A stretch of DNA of 64,000 nt from Megaleporinus macrocephalus. Lineage: Eukaryota > Chordata > Actinopteri > Characiformes > Anostomidae. Below the pieces are notes generated by a model. The model ran no database searches, was not told where the DNA came from, and saw only the letters and a program-made list of their open reading frames with translations. The stretch spans positions 2,308,001-2,372,000 of the forward strand of contig CM038715.1 in assembly GCA_021613375.1 (NCBI GenBank). Direction: 5' to 3'. A program made the position numbers and the translations under genes. Shown piece by piece: positions 1-13,700 of the stretch (within the stretch, counting starts at the first letter, position 1; every line of letters starts with the position of its first letter).

Positions 1-1197
1 TATCAGCGCCATGTCAATCACCTTCGACTGCTTTCTGTGCTCGAGTGAATTTCTTAGTGCTCGAGTGTTGGATTGGGGGTGGTTTTGTTTTTTATGAGCA
101 TGCATTCCCACTGCCCGCTTTATAAAACAACAATTTCTAATAGGTAGTCCATCAAGTCAACAGATATCAGTTCAGAGTCTAGAACACAGTGTACATATGA
201 ATTATGAAGTGATTCCACTGAACAGTTTTTAAGTAAATGGCATCCAAAAAAAAAATCACCACCATGTTCAAGTTTTTTTTTAGTCATACTTGTAATTTAA
301 CACATTAAATGGTCTTAAATGTTCATAATAATAACAGATATCAGTTCAGGGTTTATTGATATTAATCACAAACTGTAGATTTTTTGGTTGCCAGAGTGAC
401 TGGGCATAACTACATTGAAATATGGTAATGAAATATTCTCTGTAGATTGACTGCAGGATTATTCTAATTAAATAATGTACATTTCCTCTGTGATTGGGTA
501 TCAGGATTATTTATGCTGCAATGTTTAGAGTGATATTATTATCTTGTCTTGAAAGAACAGTTAATATCTTATAGAAAGTCAAGCTTTATTGTTATTCATA
601 ATGTCCAATGTATTTAAGACACATAATATGCCAGAGGCCAAAACAATTTTCAAGTATGTTCTGTTTAAGGGACATATGTTAAGGAATTTTCAGTGACCAT
701 ATGCCAAATGTCTTGGTAAAAAAAATACTGCCCAGGTTGGCAGGTCTGTTGTTTATTTCTTTTCTCTCTCCATAACAAAAAACTTACACAAATGTAAGTT
801 TAATTCATTTATAGAGCCACTGCAAGCTTCTTCCAGGTTTTTATTTCAGCTCAGTTCATGCTTTGAGAAACAATTTTATATGAACACTCAGTGAAACCGA
901 TTTTAACATGAACACATTTGGAAAACCCGGCCTTAGTCTATCTGCAAAAGTCTATTTAGCAGTGATGACCCATTTAATGTATACAAAATAAAACTGGTTT
1001 GTATATGAAACTAAGCAGATTCTTCAACCAACAATTTTATTTATTAAAAAAAAGGCAATTTAATTAAGTGTTGCACATTTATCAGTTAACACGGATGCTA
1101 TTCAATCTGATATATCTGATAATGGCACATCTTGATTTGCTATAACGATAACTTTCAGAGCAGTGTGCTACCATGTCTGTGATGTTAGTCACTATAA

Positions 1198-1230
<33 letters not shown>

Positions 1231-1582
1231 ATGTTTTATTACTTTAGAATACGTTACTCTACATATTACACCTTTCTTCCTGTTTCGTACTGACTTTTCT
1301 CTCCACAATTAAAAAGTGACTCAACTGTAAAATTCAAGGCTTTAAAAAAATCTGATTGGCCAACATTGTTCAGAAGCTCTGATGCTTTAGAGTGCAATTT
1401 AAAGCATTACAGGTTACCATGGATACCTTATTATAATATATTATAGTTTACTGGACTAGAAAGTTCAGACCTCTGCTCACTTACAAGCCAGGCAGCAAGA
1501 GTAACATGAGCTATAGCCTTATGTTGACCATTAGTGTGCACTTGCACAGCACATGACTTTTCAGTGCGCTGAGAGTGAGAGG
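1..1582. other. 3' flank of zcchc4, no gene seen
   Basis: This AT-rich DNA has no convincing exon. Positions 112-265 are a reverse-oriented fragment of the hAT repeat family complete at 35375-36308, sharing the agatatcagttcagagtcta stretch. A (CT)n tract lies at 1199-1231. It includes the probable zcchc4 3' UTR. Confidence 0.6.
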
Positions 1583-1703
1583 TCATCTGACTGTTTTCTT
1601 CTTTCTGCGTCCGGTTTTGCCTCTCTGGTTTTTGGCTGTGGTTTTGTTGGTGCCATGTTTGAAGGTCCCTTGAGCTCCTTTCCCACCCTTCTGCTGCTGT
1701 AAG
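1583..1703 (-). CDS. zcchc4: zcchc4 exon 13 (basic tail and stop)
   Basis: The 121-nt coding part follows the acceptor acttacag, and its one-base start completes the phase-2 donor of exon 12. It encodes [12 protein letters not shown], then [16 protein letters not shown] and TGA. A Lys/Arg-rich C-terminus is expected in ZCCHC4, but the sequence there is poorly conserved. It is therefore assigned by phase and composition. Confidence 0.75.
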
Positions 1704-4700
1704 CTGTAAGTAAAGCCACAAGAGCCAGCGAGTGTCAAAGAGATGTGCCTAGTAGTTTCAGTATTCATACATGAGAACGCTCGTGTACATCACTGCACAC
1801 AAAAACACAGGGTCCGAAATCACCGACTACTTACTAGTGAAATCAGTGAGCAAGCATGGCTAGTGTGTCCAAATACCTAGTAGTAGGGCTGGGTGATATG
1901 GGGAAAAAATCATATCACAATATATTTTTTTAATATCAGTTGATATATATCACGATAAAAATCAAATCACTATTGACTTTTTACTTTGAGTGAGAAATCA
2001 AAATTTATATAGTGGGGGCTACTGAACACTTATGGACAGTATTCATATAGACACTGTGTTAATCAGGCTGTTGCTGGTTCTTTAAGTTGGTTCTGAGTAA
2101 AGAACTCTGTTTATGTTTAGTGATTGATTCTGTTTCCTACTCGGGATTTTTGGTTATAAAGTCAACTTTGTCTCAGCGTTCTCACTCAAACTCCTACAGT
2201 ATATATATTTATCTTTATCGATTACCAAATTATGTCAATTAGTATAAAGTGCGTTGATGCGCTGCAAAGGTCGCATCTACTTAAAGCATGGATTTATCCG
2301 GAGCACGAGCTGCAGCTACAAACAATTTCTCACGTTCATCTAACGTTGTGGGAATGTTTCACACAGAAACACAACAGTGTGGTGCTCTGTCAGCTCTGCG
2401 CAGTGGAGATGATCACAACAGTACAACTGCTATACACGAGACCTTGAAGATCAAACATCCCGTAGAGCTTCATCAACACAGCAGCAGGACAGCACCTGTT
2501 TACCTGTTTATCTGATCTTATAGATTATTTATAGATTATTAACACGTGTATCATGTTTCTTTCAGTAGTAGTTTAACGTTTTCTCTTATTTTCTCTTATT
2601 TTATTCTCTCTGCTCGACTGTGACGCCTGCAGTAACCAGATTACTAGTACGTGGGTTAAGCTGCCGCTACGTCTACACTCTGTGCTGTTTAAGCTTCAAC
2701 TAAGCATGAAATAACTGGAACTCTAGTTCAGCCACCTGATTGGTTTGGAGCGGCGCTATTCTCATTCTCATTGGCTATTTGTATGGAACTTAATTCTATT
2801 GACTTTCTATCAACTACATCTTTTAGTTCTATCGAGGAAACGCTATTTTGCGATAAGTCACTAAAAGTCTAAATCTGTCAGTAAACAAGCTTTTAATGAA
2901 TAGCAGGACTTTTACAGTGGTGGTCTGACGTCTTGCGTCACAAACGCTTGCATATTCAAAAAGTACTAACACTTCCCAGTACAATATGGTATACTATACA
3001 GTACAGTACTCAACAGATGTCCTAAGTACCTAAACACATTATTTAAAACCATTTATCGTGGCAGTATGTGCGCCTGTGCTTATAAACACACCACTTGTAT
3101 TTGAGATAAATGCAAATAATCATAAATTTTATGATTATTTGTCAAAAAATGAATTATTTATATGACACGAGACCCAGAAAAGGTCATATATGCTATAATA
3201 GAATTACATAAAATTCTTTACATCCATGACCAGCACAGTTGATTTAATGTAATGAACTATTAATTAAATATATCAAGTATTTGATGATAACTACTAATAC
3301 TGAGTTTCCAGAAAGAGAGGATTGGTAAATGGTTGAATGGACACACTGACAACTACTTTAATAATACAAATGAATACAAATAGTATTCATACACAGCATT
3401 ATGGTTTTTGTGTAAAAAAGTATCTAAATCTGTCAGTAAACGAGCTTTTAATGAATAGCAGGACTTTTACGGTGGTGGTCTGACGTCTTGCGTCACAGGA
3501 CGCTGGTAATATGGTGGACGTAGTACGTCTGAGATTGTGTAGCTACTAAAACTCTCCTACTGAACCTACCTACTAGTCTGACGCTCCAGCAGCACGTACT
3601 GAATCTAATCCAGTACATACTGACTAGTAGGTGATCTCGGACGCACCCACAATCTGCTTCAACTGTTCACAGTATGTAAGGAAGGAAGCCTAGATGTGAA
3701 CTCTTAGTCTCACTCACTGTTTATGAGGGGGAGTTACCATGGTTACGGAAACCACTGGGTATGCAGTTTGTTGATGGTGACAACTCGTGTGCATCTGTCA
3801 ACAGTTTTTCACCGCAGTGTGTCGAGATGTGCACTCACGTTTTCGTGCCTTTGCTGGGACAGGCTCTGCGTTTGTGCCCCTGGTCACCACAGTTGTAGCA
3901 GCCGGTCTGCCCACACTGGTGATTTGGGAGTGTACAGTGACCACACTGGGAACAGTGGAGCCACGCTGAGGGACACAGACAGGAGCCAACTCAGTCAGCT
4001 TTCAACCAGTACAGTGCCAAGATCTAATAGAGCTGACTAAAACTGAAGCATTGATCTACAGACTAGAGACGGACCGATCAGCGTTTGAGGCCAATTCCGA
4101 TCGCCGATCACCTTTCAGCACGATCAGCGATAGAAGATACCGATCGAGGGCGGGGCTTTATGCCACAGCAGGGCTACATATAGTTATTAGTGCAAGCAAG
4201 TCATGAAACATGGTCTAAACTGGTTTATTACCATTTTTAACGAGCTCATATGAAACAGCATAATAGTTTTAACTAAATTAACAGTAAATAAAGAAAATCA
4301 AACAAATACCTTCAATACTGCAATTATTAAATTTAAATTTCAAACGAAAAAAGTTAATTAAATAAATGCAGTAAAAACTGCAGTCATTAAACTCAGACTC
4401 TGTTATTTTAAACTAAATCTGTAATTATTAAATGTAGAATATTGAATTTCTGCTGGTGTTCTGTTCGTACCGGTCAGATCTGGTCTGTAGGGTTTCTGGG
4501 TTATTAGTTTTGTGCTAGCTGTGTGTTCTAGCTCTGCTGTTACTGATACTCACTGTGTTCAGCTGTGTGGTGTCTCTTAAGTATCAGATTAGTATGTTAA
4601 ATATCTTTGTTTTGGTTCCACGAGACTCGCTGATGTTACTGATGTTACAGAACGTCCTGGATGAGTCTGAGTCTCATACGGTAAACACTGCCAGACGGAC

Positions 4701-7700
4701 GATGTTTTCAATCAGCGCATGCCGTGAACGCTATAAACTGTTCTCACGACGCCGCTGCTTTAGTCGAAAATGAAACTTATGTATTTCCAGTGGTTTCTAG
4801 TGGTTCAGATAGGAATTGCAGGGAGCTGACTGGAGGACTCCTATTCCTGAATCAAACACTAGCTGGACATACAGAAAATAGGCTCATTTGTTTAATGCCA
4901 TCGTTCGGCTCTCGGGATCGGCTAAACTAGAGAAATAACGGACGATCACATATTTTGATTAAAAATCGGTCGATACCGATACATAGTCGATCAATCCTTC
5001 CATCTCTACTACAAACCCATCTGTAACAAGCTTGTGAACCCAAAAGACATCCCAACAGATTCACATACTTACAGGGCTTCACACACTTTCCACAATCGAA
5101 ACAATGCTTCCATTCTTTTCCGTTCTGAGGAAAACACAAAGAGATCTTTGACTATTGTTATTTTACTTGTGGTCTCACACAGCCCAAAAAGGCAAGGCCT
5201 ACCTTCGATGTGCACGCGTCACACATGGAGCAGTGCTTGTTCTCTGCTGATACGTATCTCTCACAGATGCTGCAAAACCTGACACGAGGCAGGAAATCAG
5301 AAAGACAGTAAGCGATTAAACTGAATTGGTGAACAGCAGCCCAAATCTGAACTAGTGAAGTGTGATGATGAGCGTTTACCTGTAGCCTTCCTCCTTTGGC
5401 AGGACGATGTCTTTGGGACAGAGGTTGGTGAACAGTCGGACAGGAGACTGCTTCCGGCCAGACTTTCCATGCTTGTACAAAGGGTGGTTATCATAATCTA
5501 CCTGTAGAAAAAAAATATTTAATAAATAGTAACCTTACAGAGGAAGGTAGAGGAAGAGGCTTCATTCGAATGTATTTCGGAGTATTTTGATTCGTTCATT
5601 CATCACGATTTTTAACAGAACGTAAATAATGGCAGCTGTGTTTAAATGATATAGAAAAACAAAACAGAGCTGAATATTTAGTTTTGGACTGTGATATGTG
5701 AGACTTAATACTAGACATGGAAAGATCGATCGGCTATGTGATCAGTGATCGGCCGATATTTCTCCAATTTGGCTGATCCCGAGAGCTGATCGATCCCCAA
5801 AGATCCAGAGAGCTGATCGATGGCATTAAATAAATGAGCTTAATTTCTGTATTTACAGCTAGTGTTTAATCCAGGACAAAGAGACCTCCTTCAAACCCAC
5901 TCCGGCTAGCTCCCCGCAATTCCTAACTGAACCACTAGGTGGAAAAAACAGATCTGACCGGTACGAACAGAACAGCAGCAGTAATTCAATATTCTACATT
6001 TAATGATTACAGATTTAGTTTAAAATAACAGAGTCTGAGTTTAATGACTGCAGTTTTTACTGTATTTATTTAATTCGCTTTTTTTGTTTTAAATTAAGGT
6101 CTAAATGTAATGATTGCAGTATTGGAGATATTTGTTTGATTTACTTTGTTTATTTACTGTTAATTTTGTTAAAAAAATATTATGCTGTTTCATATGAGCT
6201 CGTTAAAAATGGTAATAAATCGGTTTAGACTATGTTTCATGACTTGCTTGCGCTAATAACTACATATAGCCCCGCCCTCTATCGGTATAGGCTATCGGCC
6301 GATTGTGCTGAAAGGTGATCGGAATCAGCCTCAAAAAAGGCCGATCGGTCCATCTTTAGTTAATGCTATTTCAAAATGTTATTGATAAATATACAGGTAC
6401 CACTAAAGCATTGATAAATGTTTAAATTAGGTTATTAGCAGGTGATAAACACCTCAAAATCTTTGATAAGCTGTTATAAATTAGAAGGAACAATGGCAAC
6501 TGTGCCTCTGTGTGAGCTCTTTTTATTTATGTGTTATAACTGCTTATTAAATAAACATTTAATATGTTTATGACCTACTTAACACTAATTAACTCCATTT
6601 AAACTAATTTAAACCATTCATCAGGGGAATCTTAATGTAAAGTAAATGATATTTTAATGATTTTAAACCATGTGTACTTTTCAGTTCCATGTTCAGTATA
6701 GCTAGTAGATTTGTACCAGCAGAGGGCGATAAAGCTTTAGTCATGATGGCTAAAATGTAATTAAAATGATCCCTAATTATCTTTAAATAAACATTACATT
6801 AGAAGGAACAATGGCAACAGTGAGCTGTGCCTCTGTGTGAATCTAAGCCTTTTTTATTAATGTGTTATAACTGCTTATTAAATAAACATTTAACATGTTT
6901 ATGACCTACTTAATAACAAACTCATTTTAAACCATTCGTTAGGGGAGTCTTGATGTAAAGTAATAATGAGACTTTAATGATTTTAAACCACGTGTACATG
7001 GTCAGTATAGCTAGTAGCTAGGGCGATAAAGCCTTAATCATGATGGCTTAAAATTTAATTAAAAATTAAAAACATTATAGTAAACAATACTTTAAGTCAT
7101 CCTGGGTTTTACATAATACTAGTATTTTACATATCTTAATTGTATACCTGATAATCCAACATAGTAAAGGAAGGAAAGCAGTTGAGGATCCGTGGTTCAA
7201 AGTAGTATGGGAATATCCACATCATAGGCATCTCCGACACACCACTTTCTGCAGAATGGTGTTAAAATTGTCATTAAGTTATCAGATCACATATTTCTGC
7301 TCTTGTATATCATTACTGAGAGAAAAACTATGGACACAAACGCAAATAAGTACTAACACCTCTCAGTACAATATGGTATACTATACAGTACAGTACTACA
7401 GATGTCCAAAGTACCTGGGCACATTATTTAAAACCATTTATCGTGACAGTATGTGTGTGTGTGCTTGTAAACACGCCATTTGTATTTGGGATAAATGCAA
7501 ATAATCATAAAGACAGTATAAAAATTGTCATGACATGACACCTAGAAAAGGTCATATATGTGCTATCATAGAATCATATAAAATTCTTTAAATCCATGGC
7601 CAGCACAGTTGATTTAATGTAATGAAAGATTAATTAAATGCATCAAGTATTTGATGATAACTACAAATACTGAGTTGCCAGAAGGAGAGGGTTGGTAAAT

Positions 7701-10700
7701 GGTAAATACAAACACTGACATATGAAAAATAACTACTTTAATAACACAAATCAATACAAATAATATTCATATACAGTATGATTGTTTTTGTGTGAATAAA
7801 TACTGAGAAATGCAGCTTTTTACATCTTTTTTTGTTTCTTTCACACCTGTTCCTTGAAGCTTTCTCCATGTCTCTGATATCTTAGAGAATGTGTGGCCCA
7901 GCAGTTTCACCAGACCTCCAAACGGTGGGTCGGCCACCATCACAACTTTAGATCCATCCTCAGCCAGGAAGTCTAGGAAAGCCTTGGCTGCTTCCTGGAG
8001 TGAGAGGGTTAATCAGAGTCACACGTATGCTCAGAAGAAGTGATCTAAATGAAGATCTAAAGCAGGCAGAGGTAGAGGAGGAGTGTGACTGTTACCTCTC
8101 CGTTAAAGAAGTGATGGTTAAACATGTTGTAGTGACAGAACTCGTCCTGCTCGTAAAACTGAGAATATCTGAAAGAGAAAAACAAAAAATAGAGAAGAAG
8201 AAGAGAAGACACAATGTCATGTCTCTATAAACCTCACAGTCTTCGGCTGAACGATTAGCCAGGTGCCAAAATATGAGCTGGCATGAGAAGCACTGCACGC
8301 ACGTACATGTGCACAGATACAGGCTTTGGCTTGTTGTGAGCTCATATGAGCATTTACAGCTTTTTCACACATACCAGTGGAGAAGCAGTGAGAGCACAAC
8401 CAAAAACCTCCACACCCTGTAGGGTAAGTACTATTATATCTTTTTTATTATTATTTATATTTTTATTATTATAGGTTTAACTGGTTAATACTGTCTGGAG
8501 ACCATAGGCACTAATAGAATGTGCATTTGTTCATTAACAGTGACTGAAAGATGACCAGTAAGGATGGTCAGCAATGCAAAATAAATAAATAAACTGTTAA
8601 GAGTGTATGTTTTTTTACAATAAAGCATAATCCAATCAGACTACCTGTCAGGGTTTGTAGCATGTAGTGTGTTTAGGTGCTATTGAAGGTTAGGTGCAAC
8701 AGGCAGACTCTTCTAAAGGCGTGTTGTGACACAGCACTTCGGCTTCCTCAACGTGAGTGAAGGTGGTTTAGCATTCCACAGAAAAGAGAGCAGCTTGAGC
8801 TACTGCATTGGATTGCCTTGTAAAGGTGACATACTATAACTTAAATCAATGAAGCAATAAAGGATGACCAGTGTTTACATTTAGCAGAAATGGCAGAAGG
8901 AGACGGCACCGCTCAGATACCGGGAGCTGATCCACTGTGTTTAGCCCCGGTTACCGAGCCCTACCCTCGCTCCCCAAAAGCCCTCCGCAAAACAAGCGCA
9001 GTGTCTGTCAAATACACACAGGTTTGTTACCTTCTGCATACTTTTATTAATACTTAAAGCTAAAGTAATGTTTACTAATGCAAGTAATTAAGCAAACGAT
9101 TGCTTCTGGGTGGTGTTTCACAAAGTGTGGCATCTTAATAAACTGGAACCTTTTAAACTTAAAATAACAGCTGTCAGCATTGACGTTCCTACTACTACAG
9201 CATCTTCTACTGGTTAGAATTCATCCCCCACTCGTGATATGAAAAAAAAAACCACATATGTCATTTATGTTTCTCCCACTATATAATATAATAATAATAT
9301 AATAAACTCAGGCTTGGAGAAGGAAAAAAAAATTGGGATATTATTCATGCATGCATCAAGTTGCAATTAAAACTATGACAAATTGCACACAACTTAAAAA
9401 AAATTATCTTCATTAAATTAGAAAGAACAATGGCAACAGTGAGTTGTGACTCTGAGCCCTTTTTATTTGTGTTATAACTGCTTATTAAATAAACATTTAA
9501 TATGTTTATGACCTACTTAATAACATTACCTCATTTAAACAATTTATTAGGGGAGTCTTAATGTAAAGTGATAATGATATTTGAATTATTTTAAACCATG
9601 TGTACTTTACAGTTCCTTCAAAAAATAGTCATAATATAAATCACACTGTGAGGTGTCTGGAGTGTCCCACCTCTAGAACGGACAGTGAAAGTACTACGCT
9701 GCGAATAACAAAACTAAAGTGACCCAAGTGTATTTATGCAACGCACTAGGAGCAGCTGTCATGTCTGCTGGAGGAGCTGGACAACGACGGCAGAAGGACA
9801 GAGGCTCACATGGCATCTCTGAGAAAGCGCCAAGCCAACCTCACCGTAAGAGACGAGCAAATGATTTTAATGCATCCACCACAGATTTAAAGCTCTGTAT
9901 CTGGCAAACTTCTAAAGACGCTGGCATGTTCAGGCATGCCTTCGAGTGAGTGTAATTAAAAAAACACAGCTTTAATTTGTTAAAGCCTGGGGTTTCAACT
10001 AGAGATAGACTGATATATCAGTCGGAAGATATGTTGGGCTGATATTTGCCATTTTTTAATATATCAGCAACGGCCGATATCAGTGTTTCACAGTGCCGAT
10101 TTAAAGTCAGTGTAATACACACATTAGCTCTGGGGCTAAAGCTAACTGCTCTAGTGTAAAACACACATTAACACGTTACTGTTACACAGAGAGTCTCTCC
10201 AGAGCAGACAGAGCTTCTCAGACAGTATTCAGACACTACTCAGACACTACTCAGACACTACTCAGACATTACTCAGATACTACTCAGACACTACTCAGAC
10301 ACTACTCAGACACTACTCAGACACTACTCAGACATTACTCAGATATTACTCAGACATTACTCAGATATTACTCAGACACTACTCAGACATTACTCAGATA
10401 CTACTCAGACATTACTCAGATATTACTCAGACATTACTCAGATATTACTCAGACACTACTCAGATACTACTCAGACATTACTCAGACATTACTCAGACAC
10501 TACTCAGACACTACTCAGATATTACTCAGACACTACTCAGACACTACTCAGACATTACTCAGATACTACTCAGACATTACTCAGATATTACTCAGACATT
10601 ACTCAGATATTACTCAGACACTACTCAGACATTACTCAGACATTACTCAGATATTACTCAGATATTACTCAGACATTACTCAGACACTACTCAGACATTA

Positions 10701-13700
10701 CTCAGACACTACTCAGACATTACTCAGACACTACTCAGATATTACTCAGACACTACTCAGACATTACTCAGACACTACTCAGATATTAATCAGATATTAC
10801 TCAGACATTACTCAGACACTACTCAGATATTAATCAGATATTACTCAGACATTACTCAGATATTAATCAGATATTACTCAGACACTACTCAGGCACTACT
10901 CAGATATTAATCAGATACTACTCAGATATTAATCAGATATTAATCAGATATTACTCAGATATTACTCAGATACTACTCAGATACTACTCAGACATTACTC
11001 AGACATTACTCAGCTTCCAGCACTCGAGACTAACAAAACTAAAGAACGAGTAAAGAGAGTCAGTACAGCATATCAGCGTCTCTCTCTCTCTCTCTCTCTC
11101 TTTTTCTCTCTCTCTCTCTCTCTCTGTCTCTCATCCTCAGTTTAACTACAGTGTGATAAAAACCCGAGTGTGAAGTGAGTCTCTGTAACTGAGTGAGCAT
11201 GTGGTCTGTGTGGAAGTTTTGTTCAGTGCTCTTCTTAATAACTGGTTAGTTTTGGGTATGTAGAGATGTATGTTACACTCTTTCAGCAGTAAGGTGGTCA
11301 TACTGTATTTTTGCGGGGCAGATAAAAATATTTAGTATTTCTTGTTAAGTCAGTGTTCAGTAAATGATGTTAAGTTCAGAAATGTTGTGGATCCACTTCT
11401 TGTTATTACTAGTGAGACATTTTATCAGTAAATAAAACAGAAACTTCTAGATATCAGCTCTAAACATCAGCAGCACATATCGACCATCAGCTGACCCTGA
11501 CCTCTAAACATCAGTATCGGCATCGGCTATAGATAAACCCATATCGATCGATCTCTAGTTTCAACTTTTTAACCATAATCATTACGACACCCAACATCTA
11601 ACTCTCTCCCCTCTGTGTGCTCGGGATGAAGGCGAGTGCGGAGGCGATAGAGCAGCAGGTGCGCGAGCGCTTCGAGAACATGCGTCTGGCCTTAGAAAAG
11701 GATGAACAGGCTGTTCTGGGCATGCTAGAACAGGACCACAGGGAGAACAGCAGTAAGCTGACCCGCCATCAGCAGGACTGCACCCAGCACCTCAGACTGG
11801 TGCGCAGACACATCAGCACCATCAAGAAACTGCAGGAGAGCAGCGCTGAGAGCCAACAGCCGGTAACACTGGACCCAACAACATCACACCTACAGCTTGT
11901 CCAGAGTATTAGTGTGATCTTTGATCTGCACACAGTTTAAAAGAGGTAGCTCACACAAAGTATCTTCAGAGAGACTTTATAATAATTTAGAAATGCTTTA
12001 ATTGAACTGTACTGCATGCAGTTAAAAAGAATATTGTGAAGCCCATCTTAATTAATTTATCTTAATTAATTTATCTTATCTTAATTCATTTATCTTAATT
12101 AATTTATCTTAATTCATTCATCTTAATTCATTCATCTTAATTCATTCATCTTAATTCATTCATCTTAATTTATCTTAATTCATTTATCTTAATTCATTCA
12201 TCTTAATTCATTTATCTTAATTCATTAATCTTAATTCATTCATCTTAATTCATTCATCTTAATTCATTTGTCTTAATTCATTAATCTTAATTCATTCATC
12301 TTAATTTATCTTAATTCATTTATCTTAATTCATTCATCTTAATTCATTTATCTTAATTTATCTTAATTCATTAATCTTAATTCATTCTTCTTAATTCATT
12401 CATCTTAATTAATTTATCTTAATTTATCTTAATTCATTCTTCTTAATTCATTCATCTTAATTCATTCATCATAATTCATTCATCTTAATTTGTTTTTTTA
12501 GGTCTGTGGCGAGGACTTCAGGTAAACACATTTTAATTCCACTCTACTGTGAAGAACGTACAGTAAAGTTTGAGTTAACACATTTATAACAACATATTAA
12601 GAGTAGAACACAGCATATCCCACTGTATTGACGCGAGTGTGTTGGCTCGGGGGTTGTTTATGAACTTGGGTCACTAAGGGTCCAACAGCATTACTTTTAT
12701 TTCTATTAATTTTAGTGCTTTTAACACATAATTCTGGTGGATACAAATTGAGGCTGTTCTAAGATTTAACTCTTATTTGTAGTCTACATGCTCCAAATTT
12801 TTTTTCTGTTTTTGTCTCTGCATTTATTTGAACATTTTACTGTTTCACTGTTACCTACTTAACTTATACTACATTATATATATGTCCAACTGCTCCACGT
12901 CATCAGTTTTTTGTTTTTTGGCCCACCACCACCCCGCCGTTTCGGAAGACTATTAATTCTTTATTATATATATATAATAATTATATTTCATAAGAACAAT
13001 CATTGTACTGCAAAAGTTTTTTTCTTTTCCATGCAGATAGTGTTGGGGGATGAAGTGTAACAGAATGAATCGGAGAGAAAACACAAAAAAACTAAGAAAG
13101 GGGAAAAAAAACTTATGTATACACACATATATCCAATTTGTAGAATATTTAACTAAATGAAACCAAAAGAAAGCTGACCACCTTGCTTGCTAACAATGAC
13201 CACTTATACGGTTCACACTTACCAGCGTTCATGAGACCTATAACGCATTTAAAGATGATCTTAGTTCTAACTGGCCTATAAAAATCAAACATTCTTTCCG
13301 CTGGCTAGCTGAATGCTGACTCCTAGTATGCTGTGTGGAGAGAGGCTAGAGACATTTGAACGGAGGAGACAGGTCACTGGTTGGAGAATGATTTGGAAAA
13401 TATGTTGAAATGGTAATTTAACCTTCAAGTTTGGGTTTTCAAGTCTCTCCCCATTTAAAGTGAGAAGAGTCAGACAGAGTTTTTATTATAACTCCTATTA
13501 GGAACTAGGAACCCACCCACCCAACCCCACCTCCAGAATAAAGCTCAAACACGTATACAGGAGTCACAGAGTCTGACTTGACTGAAATGTGAAGTGTCTG
13601 CAAGTTTGACTATTAAGTAGAAGAGTTTCAGTAATGCCTAGAAAGCAGTCTGAATGGATCAGGCGAAGCTCCACTCTGCTGTTCTAAACTCACACATAGT

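Noticed and set aside
1431..1721. 96-codon minus-strand frame overlapping zcchc4 exon 13
   Set aside because: It is in a different frame from the phase-compatible basic tail and has no homology that I recognise.
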